In this document: in pieces, positions 25,626 through 34,297 of the stretch
Position numbering within the stretch: position 1 is the first letter of the stretch
How the letters are laid out: each line of letters begins with the position of its first letter
Origin: Acinetobacter sichuanensis
Lineage (GTDB): Bacteria > Pseudomonadota > Gammaproteobacteria > Pseudomonadales > Moraxellaceae
Assembly (NCBI RefSeq): GCF_003024515.2
Contig: NZ_PYIX02000040.1
Location: 1-39,749 of the forward strand
Direction: 5' to 3'
DNA: 39,749 nt
Position numbers and translations under genes: made by a program
Notes under the pieces: model-generated
What the model was told of the DNA's origin: nothing
What the model saw: the letters and a program-made list of their open reading frames with translations, nothing else
Databases searched by the model: none

Positions 25626-26888
25626 ATGAACGGATGCCCTTTTCATCAAACTCCTCCAGAAGGATTTGACCCTTATAGTGAAGCTTATCTTAAAGACCCT
25701 GCTTTTATTTATCAAAATATCCGTGAAGAAAAACCAATTTTTTGGTTTGAACCACTTCAAGTGTGGATACTAACACAACGTAAAGATATTGATCGTGTGT
25801 TGATGGATAGTGAAACTTTTTCATGTAAGTCCAACGGCAATAGAATTGAAATTCCAGAGAAATATCAACACATCATAACCACAGAAATGATGTCTGAAAT
25901 CCTCATCAGTATGGATGCACCTAAGCATACGCTTGCTCGAAAAGTAGCACAGCGTGGTTTTATGCGACCAAATATGCTCGCTTTAGCACCCGAAATTGAA
26001 GTACGAGCACATAAAATTTTAGATAAATTAGTGGAAGAATCAAAAAATTTAGATCGAGTAGAATTTCTTGAGGGCTATTGTCTTGAATTAACGACACAAA
26101 CGCTTATGGCACTTTTGAATTTACCACAAAAAGAAGAGCATATGATGCGCCAACTTCGTGATGATTTTTTCAAAATTTTAGCAAGTGCCCGTGAACCGAT
26201 GGTAGAACCTGAGTTTTCTCAAGTTTGGGATAGATATACCAAAGCACACCTTAAGCTTCGTGAGTTGGTCAAAGAGCGTCGAAATAGCAATAATTTAGAT
26301 ATAATTTCAGTGATGTCTTCAGCTAAAGAAGCTGATGGATCTCCCTCTTTATCTATCGAAAGAATAGCAACTCATCTTACAGAATTTGCTGCGGCAGGCA
26401 CAGATACAACAGCTCAAGCCATGTGTAATGCCATCATTTTCCTTTCAGAAAATCCTGAACAATGTGCATTAGCGCAACAGGATCCAACTTTATGGTCAAA
26501 AGTATTTGAAGAAACAGTACGCCGTAGACCTTCTGCACCCTTTGCTTCACGTGTAGCAACAAAGGATACAGAAATAGCAGGTGTTACAATTAGTCAAGGT
26601 CAAGATGTGTGGTTAGCACTTGCAAGTGCCAATACGGATCCTTCTTTAGGCGATGACTTAATGGATTTTAATATTAAACGTGAACCACTGAATGAGCAAA
26701 GTCATTATTCATTTACCAAAGGTCGTCATACCTGTTTAGGCGCTCCATTAGGTCGTACACAAGGTACCATCGGTTTGAAAGTCGCTTATGAGAGATTACC
26801 TCATTTAAAATTAGCACCTGAAAATAAATCTGACTTTATGCCTTTAGCTATGTTGCCCATTCGTAGAACATTGTATGTGACATACTAA
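25626..26888 (+). CDS. Cytochrome P450
   Basis: This 420-residue soluble P450 has the I-helix AAGTDTTAQ (oxygen-binding Thr261/Thr262 region), the K-helix ExxR (Glu296, Arg299) and the heme loop FTKGRHTCLG with axial Cys370. No membrane anchor is present. ATG 25626 follows AAGGATTAATT, 9 bp after the hydrolase stop. The N-terminal FDPYSEAYLKDPAFIYQNIREEKPIFW and overall layout recall the heme domain of CYP116B proteins, which are naturally fused to a PDR-type reductase; here such a reductase is encoded divergently. Probable role: monooxygenation of an imported aromatic, terpenoid or ether compound. The CYP family and substrate need alignment. Confidence 0.93.
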   Translation: MNGCPFHQTPPEGFDPYSEAYLKDPAFIYQNIREEKPIFWFEPLQVWILTQRKDIDRVLMDSETFSCKSNGNRIEIPEKYQHIITTEMMSEILISMDAPKHTLARKVAQRGFMRPNMLALAPEIEVRAHKILDKLVEESKNLDRVEFLEGYCLELTTQTLMALLNLPQKEEHMMRQLRDDFFKILASAREPMVEPEFSQVWDRYTKAHLKLRELVKERRNSNNLDIISVMSSAKEADGSPSLSIERIATHLTEFAAAGTDTTAQAMCNAIIFLSENPEQCALAQQDPTLWSKVFEETVRRRPSAPFASRVATKDTEIAGVTISQGQDVWLALASANTDPSLGDDLMDFNIKREPLNEQSHYSFTKGRHTCLGAPLGRTQGTIGLKVAYERLPHLKLAPENKSDFMPLAMLPIRRTLYVTY

Positions 26889-26937
26889 AGTTTTATCCGA
26901 TAAATTGTGAAAATTTAAGGATTTTCAAATCAAGATA

Positions 26938-26963
26938 TGGATTAGAAGATACCTTCTAATCCA
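26938..26963 (+). other. Hairpin between P450 and outer-membrane channel genes
   Basis: TGGATTAGAAG and CTTCTAATCCA form a perfect 11-bp stem with the loop ATAC, 50 bp after the P450 stop. There is no U-run. It may stabilise the upstream message or attenuate read-through. Confidence 0.5.
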
Positions 26964-27016
26964 ACAATAAAAAATGGTCTAGGTATGGATCTTGAATCTT
27001 CCCATGGAGGGAAAAT

Positions 27017-27964
27017 ATGAAATATGTACGCATTTCAAAATCATTTATCATCTTTTTTTTAATGTGCCTCTTTCAACATAAAAGTATTGCTGCTGAGTCA
27101 GTGACACTATCTGGTCCTATTGGTGGAACTGATATTAATTCTGCAATTTTACCGCCATCAGGCAATTACATAACTGCAGTCGCTGCAGGCATTAATATTG
27201 ATAAATGGTACGATAAAAATGGTAATGAAATTGATACTAAAGGTCATGTTGCAATTGGTGGAGTTGGAATTTTGCATGTTTATGAAAAAAAATTATTTGG
27301 AGGAAATATTGCTTCTTCTATCTTTACAGGTATTCAGGAATTATGCTTCGGTTTTGATCAAGAGCAATGTTCACGCGGCTTTCAAGATGTATATTCAGAC
27401 GTATTTATGTGGAATAAACATTACGCAATAAGTAGCGAGGCAAATTCAATGACGAATGGACTGAGTATACTTACAGGTTTAGGACTAAATCTTCCATTAG
27501 GTGAATATACCAAATCTAAAAATGTAAACATTGGTTCTAACTATCTTACAATTTCACCAAATATTGGTTTGACCTATACATTTAAGAGCTTTTTGCCTCA
27601 AGCATTAGGAAATTCAGCCCAACTAAGTGGTCGATTATTTTATAATTACTATACAGAAAATAAAGATACAGACTATTTGACAGGATCAGTTTTAAATTTG
27701 GATTTTGCTGCAACACTCATCAAAAATAATTGGCAATATGGAATTGCAGGAAATACATTTAGTCAGTTAACAGATGATGAAATTAATGGGCAATCAATTA
27801 AGGATACCAAAGCTCAAGCATTAAATCTTGGACCTATTCTAGGATACAATTTTATCTATAAAAACAAAAATTATAGTGCCATGCTTAAAGCTCCAATTAA
27901 TCTTTCAGGTGAAAATATTACCAAAGCACAAGGCTTAACTTTCCGAGTAAGCACTAATTTTTGA
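27017..27964 (+). CDS. Outer-membrane channel, phenol MetA-pathway family
   Basis: The 315-residue protein begins with a signal peptide (basic MKYVRISK, hydrophobic core, cleavage likely after SIAA at 26). GPIGGTDINSAILPPSGNYI then matches the opening of the Phenol_MetA_deg family, followed by beta-rich sequence ending in Phe (RVSTNF). These barrels are found in aromatic and hydrocarbon clusters and are thought to admit hydrophobic substrates. ATG 27017 has a strong GGAGGG. It follows the P450 by 128 bp and is closed by a good terminator, so it is probably the uptake pore of this module. Confidence 0.8.
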   Translation: MKYVRISKSFIIFFLMCLFQHKSIAAESVTLSGPIGGTDINSAILPPSGNYITAVAAGINIDKWYDKNGNEIDTKGHVAIGGVGILHVYEKKLFGGNIASSIFTGIQELCFGFDQEQCSRGFQDVYSDVFMWNKHYAISSEANSMTNGLSILTGLGLNLPLGEYTKSKNVNIGSNYLTISPNIGLTYTFKSFLPQALGNSAQLSGRLFYNYYTENKDTDYLTGSVLNLDFAATLIKNNWQYGIAGNTFSQLTDDEINGQSIKDTKAQALNLGPILGYNFIYKNKNYSAMLKAPINLSGENITKAQGLTFRVSTNF

Positions 27965-27980
27965 TCCACTATAACGATAT

Positions 27981-28018
27981 AAACAAACCTTCTGACTCTA
28001 TATAGGAGGTTTGTTTTT
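27981..28018 (+). terminator. Rho-independent terminator after the channel gene
   Basis: AAACAAACCT pairs with AGGTTTGTTT (10 bp) over a 16-nt loop, and the T-rich tail runs to 28018. It closes the SDR-hydrolase-P450-channel transcript 17 bp after the last stop. Confidence 0.8.
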
Positions 28019-28252
28019 GTACGAATAAAGGCTTAAATATTTTTTAGCAATATCATTTACAAACACAAAGTGTCTGATTTGATATATATAATTAATGTGA
28101 TATCTAGTAAACCATACAGTCTTGTTATAGTTCAATGATTAAATCAAAGATGATAGATGACTCATTGCATACGATTAGTTAAAATTAGGTACTTGTTTAC
28201 TGTGAAAGTTTAACTCAATATATAAATCATCTTTTTATTTACATTTTTATAT

Positions 28253-28996
28253 ATGTCTTCCGCACAAAAAGTCTTGTTAACACTTAGAAAAATGATTATT
28301 TCTGGCGAACTCGCTCCGGGTACGAGAATGGCTGAAATTCCAACTGCAGAAATGCTAGGTGGTGTCTCTCGTCAACCTGTCCGTTTAGCATTTCACTTAT
28401 TAGAACAAGAAGGTCTTTTAATTAAAAATAAGACACGTGGATATTCTGTTAGAACACTTTCTGACAATATTGTCGATGAAACTTTGTCTATTAGGGCTGT
28501 TTTAGAAGGACATGCAGCGGCATTATTGGCAAAAAAAGGGTTAAATACCGAACAAAAAAAAATTTTATTAGAATGTATTACTGAAACGGATGGAATCTTT
28601 CATGATTTAGAATTTAGTGATGAACAACTAAAAACTTTTGAAAAGTATAATGAAATATTTCATGATACTATTTTAAATGGTTCTGGAAATAGCGCTTTAA
28701 TTCAAATTTTAAACAAAACTAATCAACTACCAAAATTTTCTCGTAAAGAAACGGACTCACCATCACATCTACCTGTATTGATTAATCCGTCATGGAATCA
28801 TGATAATGATATTTTGATGTCAGAATATCAGAGATTACATTACGCACATTTACAACATTGTTCAATCTTTGAAGCTTTACTGAATAAAGAAGCCAATCGA
28901 GCAGAAATGCTAATGAGAGAACATGCGAAAGTCACACTATTAGACAAAACAATCGCTAAAATTGCAGAACTGAATAAGAAAACAGTTCTAAAGTAA
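28253..28996 (+). CDS. GntR-family regulator, FCD (FadR) subgroup
   Basis: This 247-residue protein has an N-terminal winged helix-turn-helix (MIISGELAPGTRMAEIPTAE, then SRQPVRLAFHLLEQEGLL). A C-terminal all-helical FCD effector domain follows, starting at IRAVLEGHAAALLA and ending with LMREHAKVTL. Length is usual. The ATG at 28253 lacks a recognisable ribosome site and its 5' region contains no TGTATACA. It is separated from the P450 operon by a terminator and about 235 bp. It is the only FCD regulator in the window and the operator array at 23373-23529 has the form bound by this class, so I infer that it controls the P450 module. Confidence 0.9.
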   Translation: MSSAQKVLLTLRKMIISGELAPGTRMAEIPTAEMLGGVSRQPVRLAFHLLEQEGLLIKNKTRGYSVRTLSDNIVDETLSIRAVLEGHAAALLAKKGLNTEQKKILLECITETDGIFHDLEFSDEQLKTFEKYNEIFHDTILNGSGNSALIQILNKTNQLPKFSRKETDSPSHLPVLINPSWNHDNDILMSEYQRLHYAHLQHCSIFEALLNKEANRAEMLMREHAKVTLLDKTIAKIAELNKKTVLK

Positions 28997-29033
28997 AAAA
29001 TTCATTCAATGTTATACAAAACATTGAATGAAT
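28994..29033 (-). terminator. Terminator of the mhb operon
   Basis: ATTCATTCAATGTT and AACATTGAATGAAT form a perfect 14-bp stem with a 6-nt loop, in the 47-bp gap between two convergent genes. On the minus strand it is followed by TTTTTT, fitting mhbT termination. The plus-strand tail AAAATTT is poor. Confidence 0.8.
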
Positions 29034-29043
29034 AAAATTTCAA

Positions 29044-30393
29044 CTAGGCGATAGTATATTTTTCATGCTTTATTTTTTCTTTCATTTTATTCAGCATATA
29101 AATGCAAAATGCAGCAATAATTGCAGGTATAGCCAATAATGAAATAATTACAAAAGATGATAAATTGAGTGCCATAAGCCAACCACCTATAACTGAACCA
29201 ATAATGGATCCTGAGCGACCTACAGCATTTGCCCAACTTACACCTGTGGCACGACACTGGGTAGGATAATAACTAGATGAAAAAGCATTCATGCCAACTT
29301 GTGCACCACTAATTCCCATACCTACCCCAAACATAGCCAAAAGTAATAGAGGTAAATATAAATTTTGAATACTTAAACCGAGTATGACTAAAAAGAATGC
29401 ACCAAAGAGATATGCAATACTGAGCATTTTTGTCGAACCAATTTTATCCATAAAATAACCAATTACAATTGCGCCTACAGTTCCTCCTATTTGAAAAACT
29501 GAAGTCAACCATGATGCCGCTTTTATGTTATATCCATGATTATTTAAAATCGTTGGCATCCAACTTGAAATTAAATAAATGATTAATAGACTTAAAAAGA
29601 AAGAAGTCCAAATTAAAATCGTACCTAAGATATACTTTTTACCAAACAAATCACGTAATCCTGAATTTATTTTTTCTTCTTGTGTGGGAATCAGATGTGG
29701 AATATTTAAAGAATTTGGTAAAATTTGACGTAAAATTTTATCAATTTTTTCTTTACTTTTATTTTTTAATACTAAAAATCTCAATGATTCTGGTAGTAAA
29801 AAATAAATTAAAGGCATCACCATTAATGGCAAAATACCACCTAACATTAAGATACCTTTCCAACCAATAAATGATAAAAGATATGCAGCACTTAAACCTC
29901 CTATTGCTGAACCTAAGGTAAAACCACAAAACATTAAAGTAACTAAATTTGAACGGCGAGGTGTTGGACTATACTCAGATGTCAAAGAAATTGCATTTGG
30001 CATTGCTGCCCCTAAGCCTAAGCCTGTAACAAACCGCCAAATAATTAATGTATTTAAGTCTGAACTAAATGCTGAAAACATGCTCGCATGACCAAAAACA
30101 AAGATCGAACATACTAAAATGGTTTTTCGACCAAAACGATCACCTAGCGGGCCAAAGATAATAGCCCCTAACATTAAACCCAATAAACCTGCTCCAAATA
30201 AAGGTGCCAGATCAATTGCCTGTAATGACCAAGCACTTTTTAAAGCAGGTGCAATAAAACCAATTGAAGCTGTATCAAAACCATCTATTGCAACAACAAT
30301 AAAACATAACCAAATAATTCTCTTTTGAATATTAGATAATGGATTTTCATCAATAAAACGTTGTACATCCATTGTATTTTGATGATTCTGCAT
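29044..30393 (-). CDS. mhbT: 3-hydroxybenzoate (aromatic acid):H+ symporter, AAHS family
   Basis: The 449-residue protein has about 12 hydrophobic helices, with DGFDTASIGFIAPAL in helix 1 (AAHS D-G-x-D), GPLGDRFGRKTIL between helices 2 and 3, and RFVTGLGLGAAMPN. ATG 30393 follows AAAAGGAATTTG. It is the last gene of the gentisate cluster; the Klebsiella 3-hydroxybenzoate cluster has the same content, with the transporter named MhbT. A strong terminator-like hairpin separates it from mhbH, so its expression may be lower than or separate from the enzymes. It most likely imports 3-hydroxybenzoate, possibly gentisate. Confidence 0.87.
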   Translation of the reverse strand: MQNHQNTMDVQRFIDENPLSNIQKRIIWLCFIVVAIDGFDTASIGFIAPALKSAWSLQAIDLAPLFGAGLLGLMLGAIIFGPLGDRFGRKTILVCSIFVFGHASMFSAFSSDLNTLIIWRFVTGLGLGAAMPNAISLTSEYSPTPRRSNLVTLMFCGFTLGSAIGGLSAAYLLSFIGWKGILMLGGILPLMVMPLIYFLLPESLRFLVLKNKSKEKIDKILRQILPNSLNIPHLIPTQEEKINSGLRDLFGKKYILGTILIWTSFFLSLLIIYLISSWMPTILNNHGYNIKAASWLTSVFQIGGTVGAIVIGYFMDKIGSTKMLSIAYLFGAFFLVILGLSIQNLYLPLLLLAMFGVGMGISGAQVGMNAFSSSYYPTQCRATGVSWANAVGRSGSIIGSVIGGWLMALNLSSFVIISLLAIPAIIAAFCIYMLNKMKEKIKHEKYTIA

Positions 30394-30423
30394 ATCAAAT
30401 TCCTTTTATTTTTACTGTCCATT

Positions 30424-30460
30424 AAAAAAAAGATCATATTTTTTAAATATGATCTTTTTT
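30424..30460 (-). terminator. Terminator-like hairpin between mhbH and mhbT
   Basis: A 16-bp perfect stem (30426-30441 with 30445-30460) closes a TTT loop. Its core is AGATCATATTT against AAATATGATCT, and its outer pairs are an A-run and a T-run. On the minus strand it ends in a U-run. It lies within the presumed operon, 10 bp after the mhbH stop. Confidence 0.8.
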
Positions 30461-30470
30461 AACCAGTCAC

Positions 30471-31172
30471 TTAAACTATATTAATGTGGATTGGCGTTAA
30501 ATTAGTGATTGTCGCTTCCATAACATCCCCACGTACGACTGCCCCGACACCTTCAGGTGTACCTGTAAAAATTAAATCCCCCGCCTTTAACTCAAATAAT
30601 GTCGATAAATTCGCAATCGTTTCTGCAACTGACCAGATTAAATGACTAATATTACTTTGTTGTTTGGTGACTTCATTGACTGTTAAATGAATATTGGCAT
30701 CATTTATTTCACCAATTTCAGCAATAGGATGAATTGGACCAATAGGTGCAGAAAAGTCAAAAGCTTTACCCACTTCCCATGGTCGACCTTTTTCACGCAT
30801 TGCCATTTGCAGATCACGACGAGTCATATCTAATCCGACTGCATAGCCATAGATGTAGTTCACAGCATCTTCGACAGAAACATTTTTAGCATCTTTAGCT
30901 ATCGCAACCACTAATTCAACTTCATAATGATAGTTTTCAGTGAGTGCTGGATATGGAATATCAACAGGATCACGATCAACAGGAATAATCGATTGCAAAT
31001 CATTCGGTTTGCAAAAGAAAAATGGTGGCTCACGGTCTGGATCAAAGCCCATTTCACGTGCATGTGCTGCATAATTTCGACCTACACAATATACACGGCG
31101 TACTGGAAATTTTTGTTCAGAACCATGAATAAATAAGCCAGTCGTCTGCATTGGCTGAAAAATAAATGACAT
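30471..31172 (-). CDS. mhbH: Fumarylpyruvate hydrolase (FAH family)
   Basis: It splits fumarylpyruvate into fumarate and pyruvate, the last step of the gentisate pathway. The 233-residue protein has the FAH-fold signature VYCVGRNYAAHAREMG, the metal-binding YHYEVELVV (Glu84, Glu86) and GLDMTRRD (Asp115), then TGTPEGVGAV. Length fits the small NagK/MhbH type. The ATG at 31172 follows AAAGGATTTTATT. It lies 49 bp after mhbI and is followed by a hairpin terminator before mhbT. Confidence 0.92.
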   Translation of the reverse strand: MSFIFQPMQTTGLFIHGSEQKFPVRRVYCVGRNYAAHAREMGFDPDREPPFFFCKPNDLQSIIPVDRDPVDIPYPALTENYHYEVELVVAIAKDAKNVSVEDAVNYIYGYAVGLDMTRRDLQMAMREKGRPWEVGKAFDFSAPIGPIHPIAEIGEINDANIHLTVNEVTKQQSNISHLIWSVAETIANLSTLFELKAGDLIFTGTPEGVGAVVRGDVMEATITNLTPIHINIV

Positions 31173-31221
31173 AATAAAATCCTTTCTCTATTTTTAAATA
31201 ACTAAATACTTCAATAACACG

Positions 31222-31863
31222 TTAAATTGCATCGGCTTGATTTTCTGGCGCTGCTTTTTGGAATGCCTCCAAAGTCATACAATGTTGATAAATTTCATTA
31301 ATTTTTGGATAAATATTGAGATCAACTTTAAAACGTTGGGCTGAAACGACCTGAGGAATAAGATAAACATCAGCTAATGTCGGTGCTGATCCATAACAGA
31401 ATTTCGTTCGTTGAGAATCCTGTTCTAATATTTTTTCTAAGGCAGAAAAGCCTGCATGAATCCATTTCGCACACCATTCATTGATTTGTATTTCATTGAG
31501 CCCTAAGTTCAAACGTAAATGCTCTAATACTCGTTTGTTATTTAGAGGATGTATATCACAAGCAATCAACGCTGCTATTGCTCGAACTTTTGCTTGAGCC
31601 AAAACATCATTTGGTAAAAGTGCAGGTTGAGGATATTGCTGTTCTAACCATTCTAAAATTGCAGGACTTTGGATGAGTAATTTGCTCTCATCTATTTCTA
31701 AAGTCGGTAAAAAACCTTGTGGATGCAATGCTTGATATTCGGCTTGATGATGCTCATTTTTAGCCAGAGAAATAAAATGTGTCTGATAATTTAAGCCTTT
31801 TAAATTAAGGGCAATGCGAACACGATGTGAAGTGCTACTACGAAAAAAACTATAAAGTTTCAT
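31222..31863 (-). CDS. mhbI: Maleylpyruvate isomerase (zeta-class GST fold)
   Basis: It isomerises maleylpyruvate to fumarylpyruvate, with glutathione in most known members. The 213-residue protein has the thioredoxin-fold N-terminal domain with SSTSHRVRIALNLKGL, the zeta-class SSxxxRVRIAL motif, then ESKLLIQSPAILEWLEQQYP and an all-helical C-terminal domain (APTLADVYLIPQV). ATG 31863 overlaps the mhbM stop by 4 bp (ATGA), indicating translational coupling. Neighbours fix the role; maleylacetoacetate isomerase, the other zeta-class function, is not expected beside a gentisate dioxygenase. Confidence 0.9.
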   Translation of the reverse strand: MKLYSFFRSSTSHRVRIALNLKGLNYQTHFISLAKNEHHQAEYQALHPQGFLPTLEIDESKLLIQSPAILEWLEQQYPQPALLPNDVLAQAKVRAIAALIACDIHPLNNKRVLEHLRLNLGLNEIQINEWCAKWIHAGFSALEKILEQDSQRTKFCYGSAPTLADVYLIPQVVSAQRFKVDLNIYPKINEIYQHCMTLEAFQKAAPENQADAI

Positions 31864-33080
31864 GCGATATTCTCCTGATAATTTTTCACGGCATCAAGAC
31901 AATTATTGACATTCCAGCCATATAACCATTCCATTGCATCATAAAAACGTTCGGTAGAACGACCACGCCATAAATCATTACGCACTAAACGTTGTACGCC
32001 TTTGGCATGATAAATTTTTCCCATTTCACGGGAAGATAAAACAATACGAGCTGTTCGAGCGACTCTTGCTTTTTGATACATATCAAATGCTTTTAAAATA
32101 TCATGCTGAGTCACACGTAATGCTTCAGCTAAAGTGACTGCATCTTCCATTGCCATACATGCACCTTGTGCCATGTATTGCGTAGTGGGATGTGCTGCAT
32201 CACCTAATAATGTAATACGTCCATAAGTCCATGTGTCGATAGGCTCACGGTCAGCCGTTGCCCAACGTCGCCAACTTTTGGGTAGCTCTAGTAATTGTCG
32301 TGCCTTTGGACATATACCTTGGAAGTATGAAAGAACTTCTTCTTTACAACCGTCTTTAACGCCCCATTCTTCTTGTTCACGACTATGGAAAGTGACGACG
32401 ACATTATATTCTTTACCACCACGCAGGGGGTAATGCACCAAATGACAATTGGGTCCAACCCAAATACTGGCTGCATTCCATTTTAAATCTTCGGGAAATT
32501 CATTTTCAGGCACAACTGCACGATAAACCACATGTCCTGTCACTAAAGCAGGATCACCAACAAAGGTCTCACGTACAATAGATTTTACGCCATCAGCACC
32601 AATCAAAGCTTGACCATAATATTGCTTGCCATGTTGATCTGTAATACAAACACTTGTTTCATCTTGTTCAACTTTTTTAATTAAACAATTGGTGAAAATT
32701 TCCAAGTTTCCATATTGCTTTGCACCTTCAACCAATGAGCTATGAATATCTGCACGATGAATCACTGCATATGGATTTGCAAAACGAGTACGAAATTTTT
32801 CATCAGTGGCAATTTTTCCTACCTGATATTCATCAATCGCATCATGCATGACCATAAAATCAGTATAGACAGCTTTTGCTCGGGCAATTTCCCCAATACC
32901 CAGTGCATCAAAGGCATGAAAGGCGTTGGGACCTAATTGAATTCCTGCACCAATTTCACCAATTTCAGGTGCTTGCTCGAAAACCTGTACGCTAAATCCT
33001 AATTTTGCTAAAGCTAAAGCTGCTGCAAACCCGCCGATTCCACCACCTGCAATTAATATAGGTTGTTCTTTATTTTCCAT
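31860..33080 (-). CDS. mhbM: 3-hydroxybenzoate 6-hydroxylase (FAD monooxygenase)
   Basis: It converts 3-hydroxybenzoate to gentisate with NADH and O2. The 406-residue flavoprotein monooxygenase has the FAD dinucleotide motif AGGGIGGFAAALALAKLG (11-28), LIGADGVKSIVRE with the DG motif near 160, and TLLGDAAHPTTQYMAQGACMAMEDA with the GD motif near 290. ATG 33080 follows AAGGATATAAATT, 22 bp after mhbD. Gentisate dioxygenase upstream and maleylpyruvate isomerase downstream point to 3-hydroxybenzoate; a salicylate 5-hydroxylase of this simple type is not known to me. Confidence 0.9.
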   Translation of the reverse strand: MENKEQPILIAGGGIGGFAAALALAKLGFSVQVFEQAPEIGEIGAGIQLGPNAFHAFDALGIGEIARAKAVYTDFMVMHDAIDEYQVGKIATDEKFRTRFANPYAVIHRADIHSSLVEGAKQYGNLEIFTNCLIKKVEQDETSVCITDQHGKQYYGQALIGADGVKSIVRETFVGDPALVTGHVVYRAVVPENEFPEDLKWNAASIWVGPNCHLVHYPLRGGKEYNVVVTFHSREQEEWGVKDGCKEEVLSYFQGICPKARQLLELPKSWRRWATADREPIDTWTYGRITLLGDAAHPTTQYMAQGACMAMEDAVTLAEALRVTQHDILKAFDMYQKARVARTARIVLSSREMGKIYHAKGVQRLVRNDLWRGRSTERFYDAMEWLYGWNVNNCLDAVKNYQENIA

Positions 33081-33102
33081 AATTTATATCCTTATAAATT
33101 TT

Positions 33103-34146
33103 TTAAAATGCGTGCCGTTCACGTACAGAATACACCCCCAATTTACGCTGTAAGGGTGCTTCATCTGCGATGAAGATATAACAGGCATGATCTGAAGTAT
33201 TGATTAAATCAATATGACTAAAACATGCGGCACAGCTTGTATCTGCTTTATTGAGCTGAAAATTTTGATCATCAATTTTGATATTGATTTGCCCATCAAT
33301 AATATGAAAAACTTGTGCAACTGAACGTGATGGTAATTTTACAGTTTCATTTGGACGTACCATCAATGCTGAATAACCTATAATGTTTTGACAGTCTTTG
33401 CCTGTTTCAGGATTAATGTAGCTAACTTGAATGGGTCCTTGATATTGAGAATCTTGTGCTAAATCATGTAAAACTTTTTGAGTATCTTTCCATGCATAAC
33501 GCATCATCGGATAAGCACTATTCTCACGAATAAAATAAGGCGTTGCTGCAATACCTTTGCCATAATAATGCGCATGCCCTGCGCTATTTACGTTTTGTAG
33601 GTCTCCACCTTCTACATAAGAAGCTTCCATGTAATACATCAAAGGTAAATCCAGTACATCAAGCCAAATTACAGGATCATCGCCATCATGTCCGTGTTCA
33701 TGCCACAAACCTGAAGGAGTAAGAATTAAATCTCCATGTTCCATCATGCATTTTTGACCATCAACTGTTGTATAGGCTCCTTCGCCTTCCACAATGAGAC
33801 GTACTGCATTTGGGGTGTGACGATGGGATGGTGCCCATTCTTTTGGCAGTAAAAGTTGCATTCCAAGATAAATAACTGAACTGGCTTTCATATTTTCTAA
33901 GCCATGTCCAGGATTTGCTAAAACCAATACACGACGCTCAGCTTTTTCAATTGGCGTTAACTCGCCTGCTTCTAACAGCAGCGGCTTTATATCTTTAAAA
34001 TACCAAGTTGTTGTCACTGTCTGCGGCATGGGTTGGTGTGGAGGCAACACATTGCGTAAACTTGGCCACAAAGGGACTAAATTTGATTTTTCTAACTCAC
34101 CTAAATAACGTGTTGGCAAATCAGCCAAAGTTGCTAATTCTTCCAT
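33103..34146 (-). CDS. mhbD: Gentisate 1,2-dioxygenase (bicupin)
   Basis: It opens gentisate with O2 and Fe(II) to maleylpyruvate. The 347-residue bicupin has the N-terminal iron site APSHRHTPNAVRLIVEG (His108, His110) with the third His at 149 (PSGLWHEHGHDG), and a degenerate second cupin in the C-terminal half (SVAQVFHIIDGQ). FQLNKADTSC and the WLDVLDLPLMYYMEASYVE segment are typical of gentisate dioxygenases. ATG 34146 follows GAGGATTTTGCA. It is the first gene of the mhb operon, divergent from the LysR gene mhbR. Confidence 0.94.
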   Translation of the reverse strand: MEELATLADLPTRYLGELEKSNLVPLWPSLRNVLPPHQPMPQTVTTTWYFKDIKPLLLEAGELTPIEKAERRVLVLANPGHGLENMKASSVIYLGMQLLLPKEWAPSHRHTPNAVRLIVEGEGAYTTVDGQKCMMEHGDLILTPSGLWHEHGHDGDDPVIWLDVLDLPLMYYMEASYVEGGDLQNVNSAGHAHYYGKGIAATPYFIRENSAYPMMRYAWKDTQKVLHDLAQDSQYQGPIQVSYINPETGKDCQNIIGYSALMVRPNETVKLPSRSVAQVFHIIDGQINIKIDDQNFQLNKADTSCAACFSHIDLINTSDHACYIFIADEAPLQRKLGVYSVRERHAF

Positions 34147-34265
34147 TGCAAAATCCTCTTTTATTACCCATCTATCTAAACGGATCTAGATCAATCAGGT
34201 TATGTTCCTTGATTTGCAATGTAACAAGCGAAAACTGTTGAATCTATGCACAAAAAACAATAGGC

Positions 34266-34286
34266 TGTATTGATAATATCAATACA
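34266..34286. promoter_or_regulatory. 21-bp palindrome, probable LysR box of the mhb locus
   Basis: TGTATTGAT, spacer AAT, ATCAATACA form a perfect inverted repeat containing the LysR T-N11-A pattern. It lies directly before the mhbR ribosome site in the 151-bp mhbD/mhbR intergenic region, as expected for autorepression plus divergent control. Confidence 0.65.
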
Positions 34287-34297
34287 AGGATAGTGTG

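Noticed and set aside
23611..26888. Camphor- or cineole-type terpene pathway
   Set aside because: No Baeyer-Villiger monooxygenase, ferredoxin or flavodoxin partner is present, so a named terpene pathway cannot be supported.
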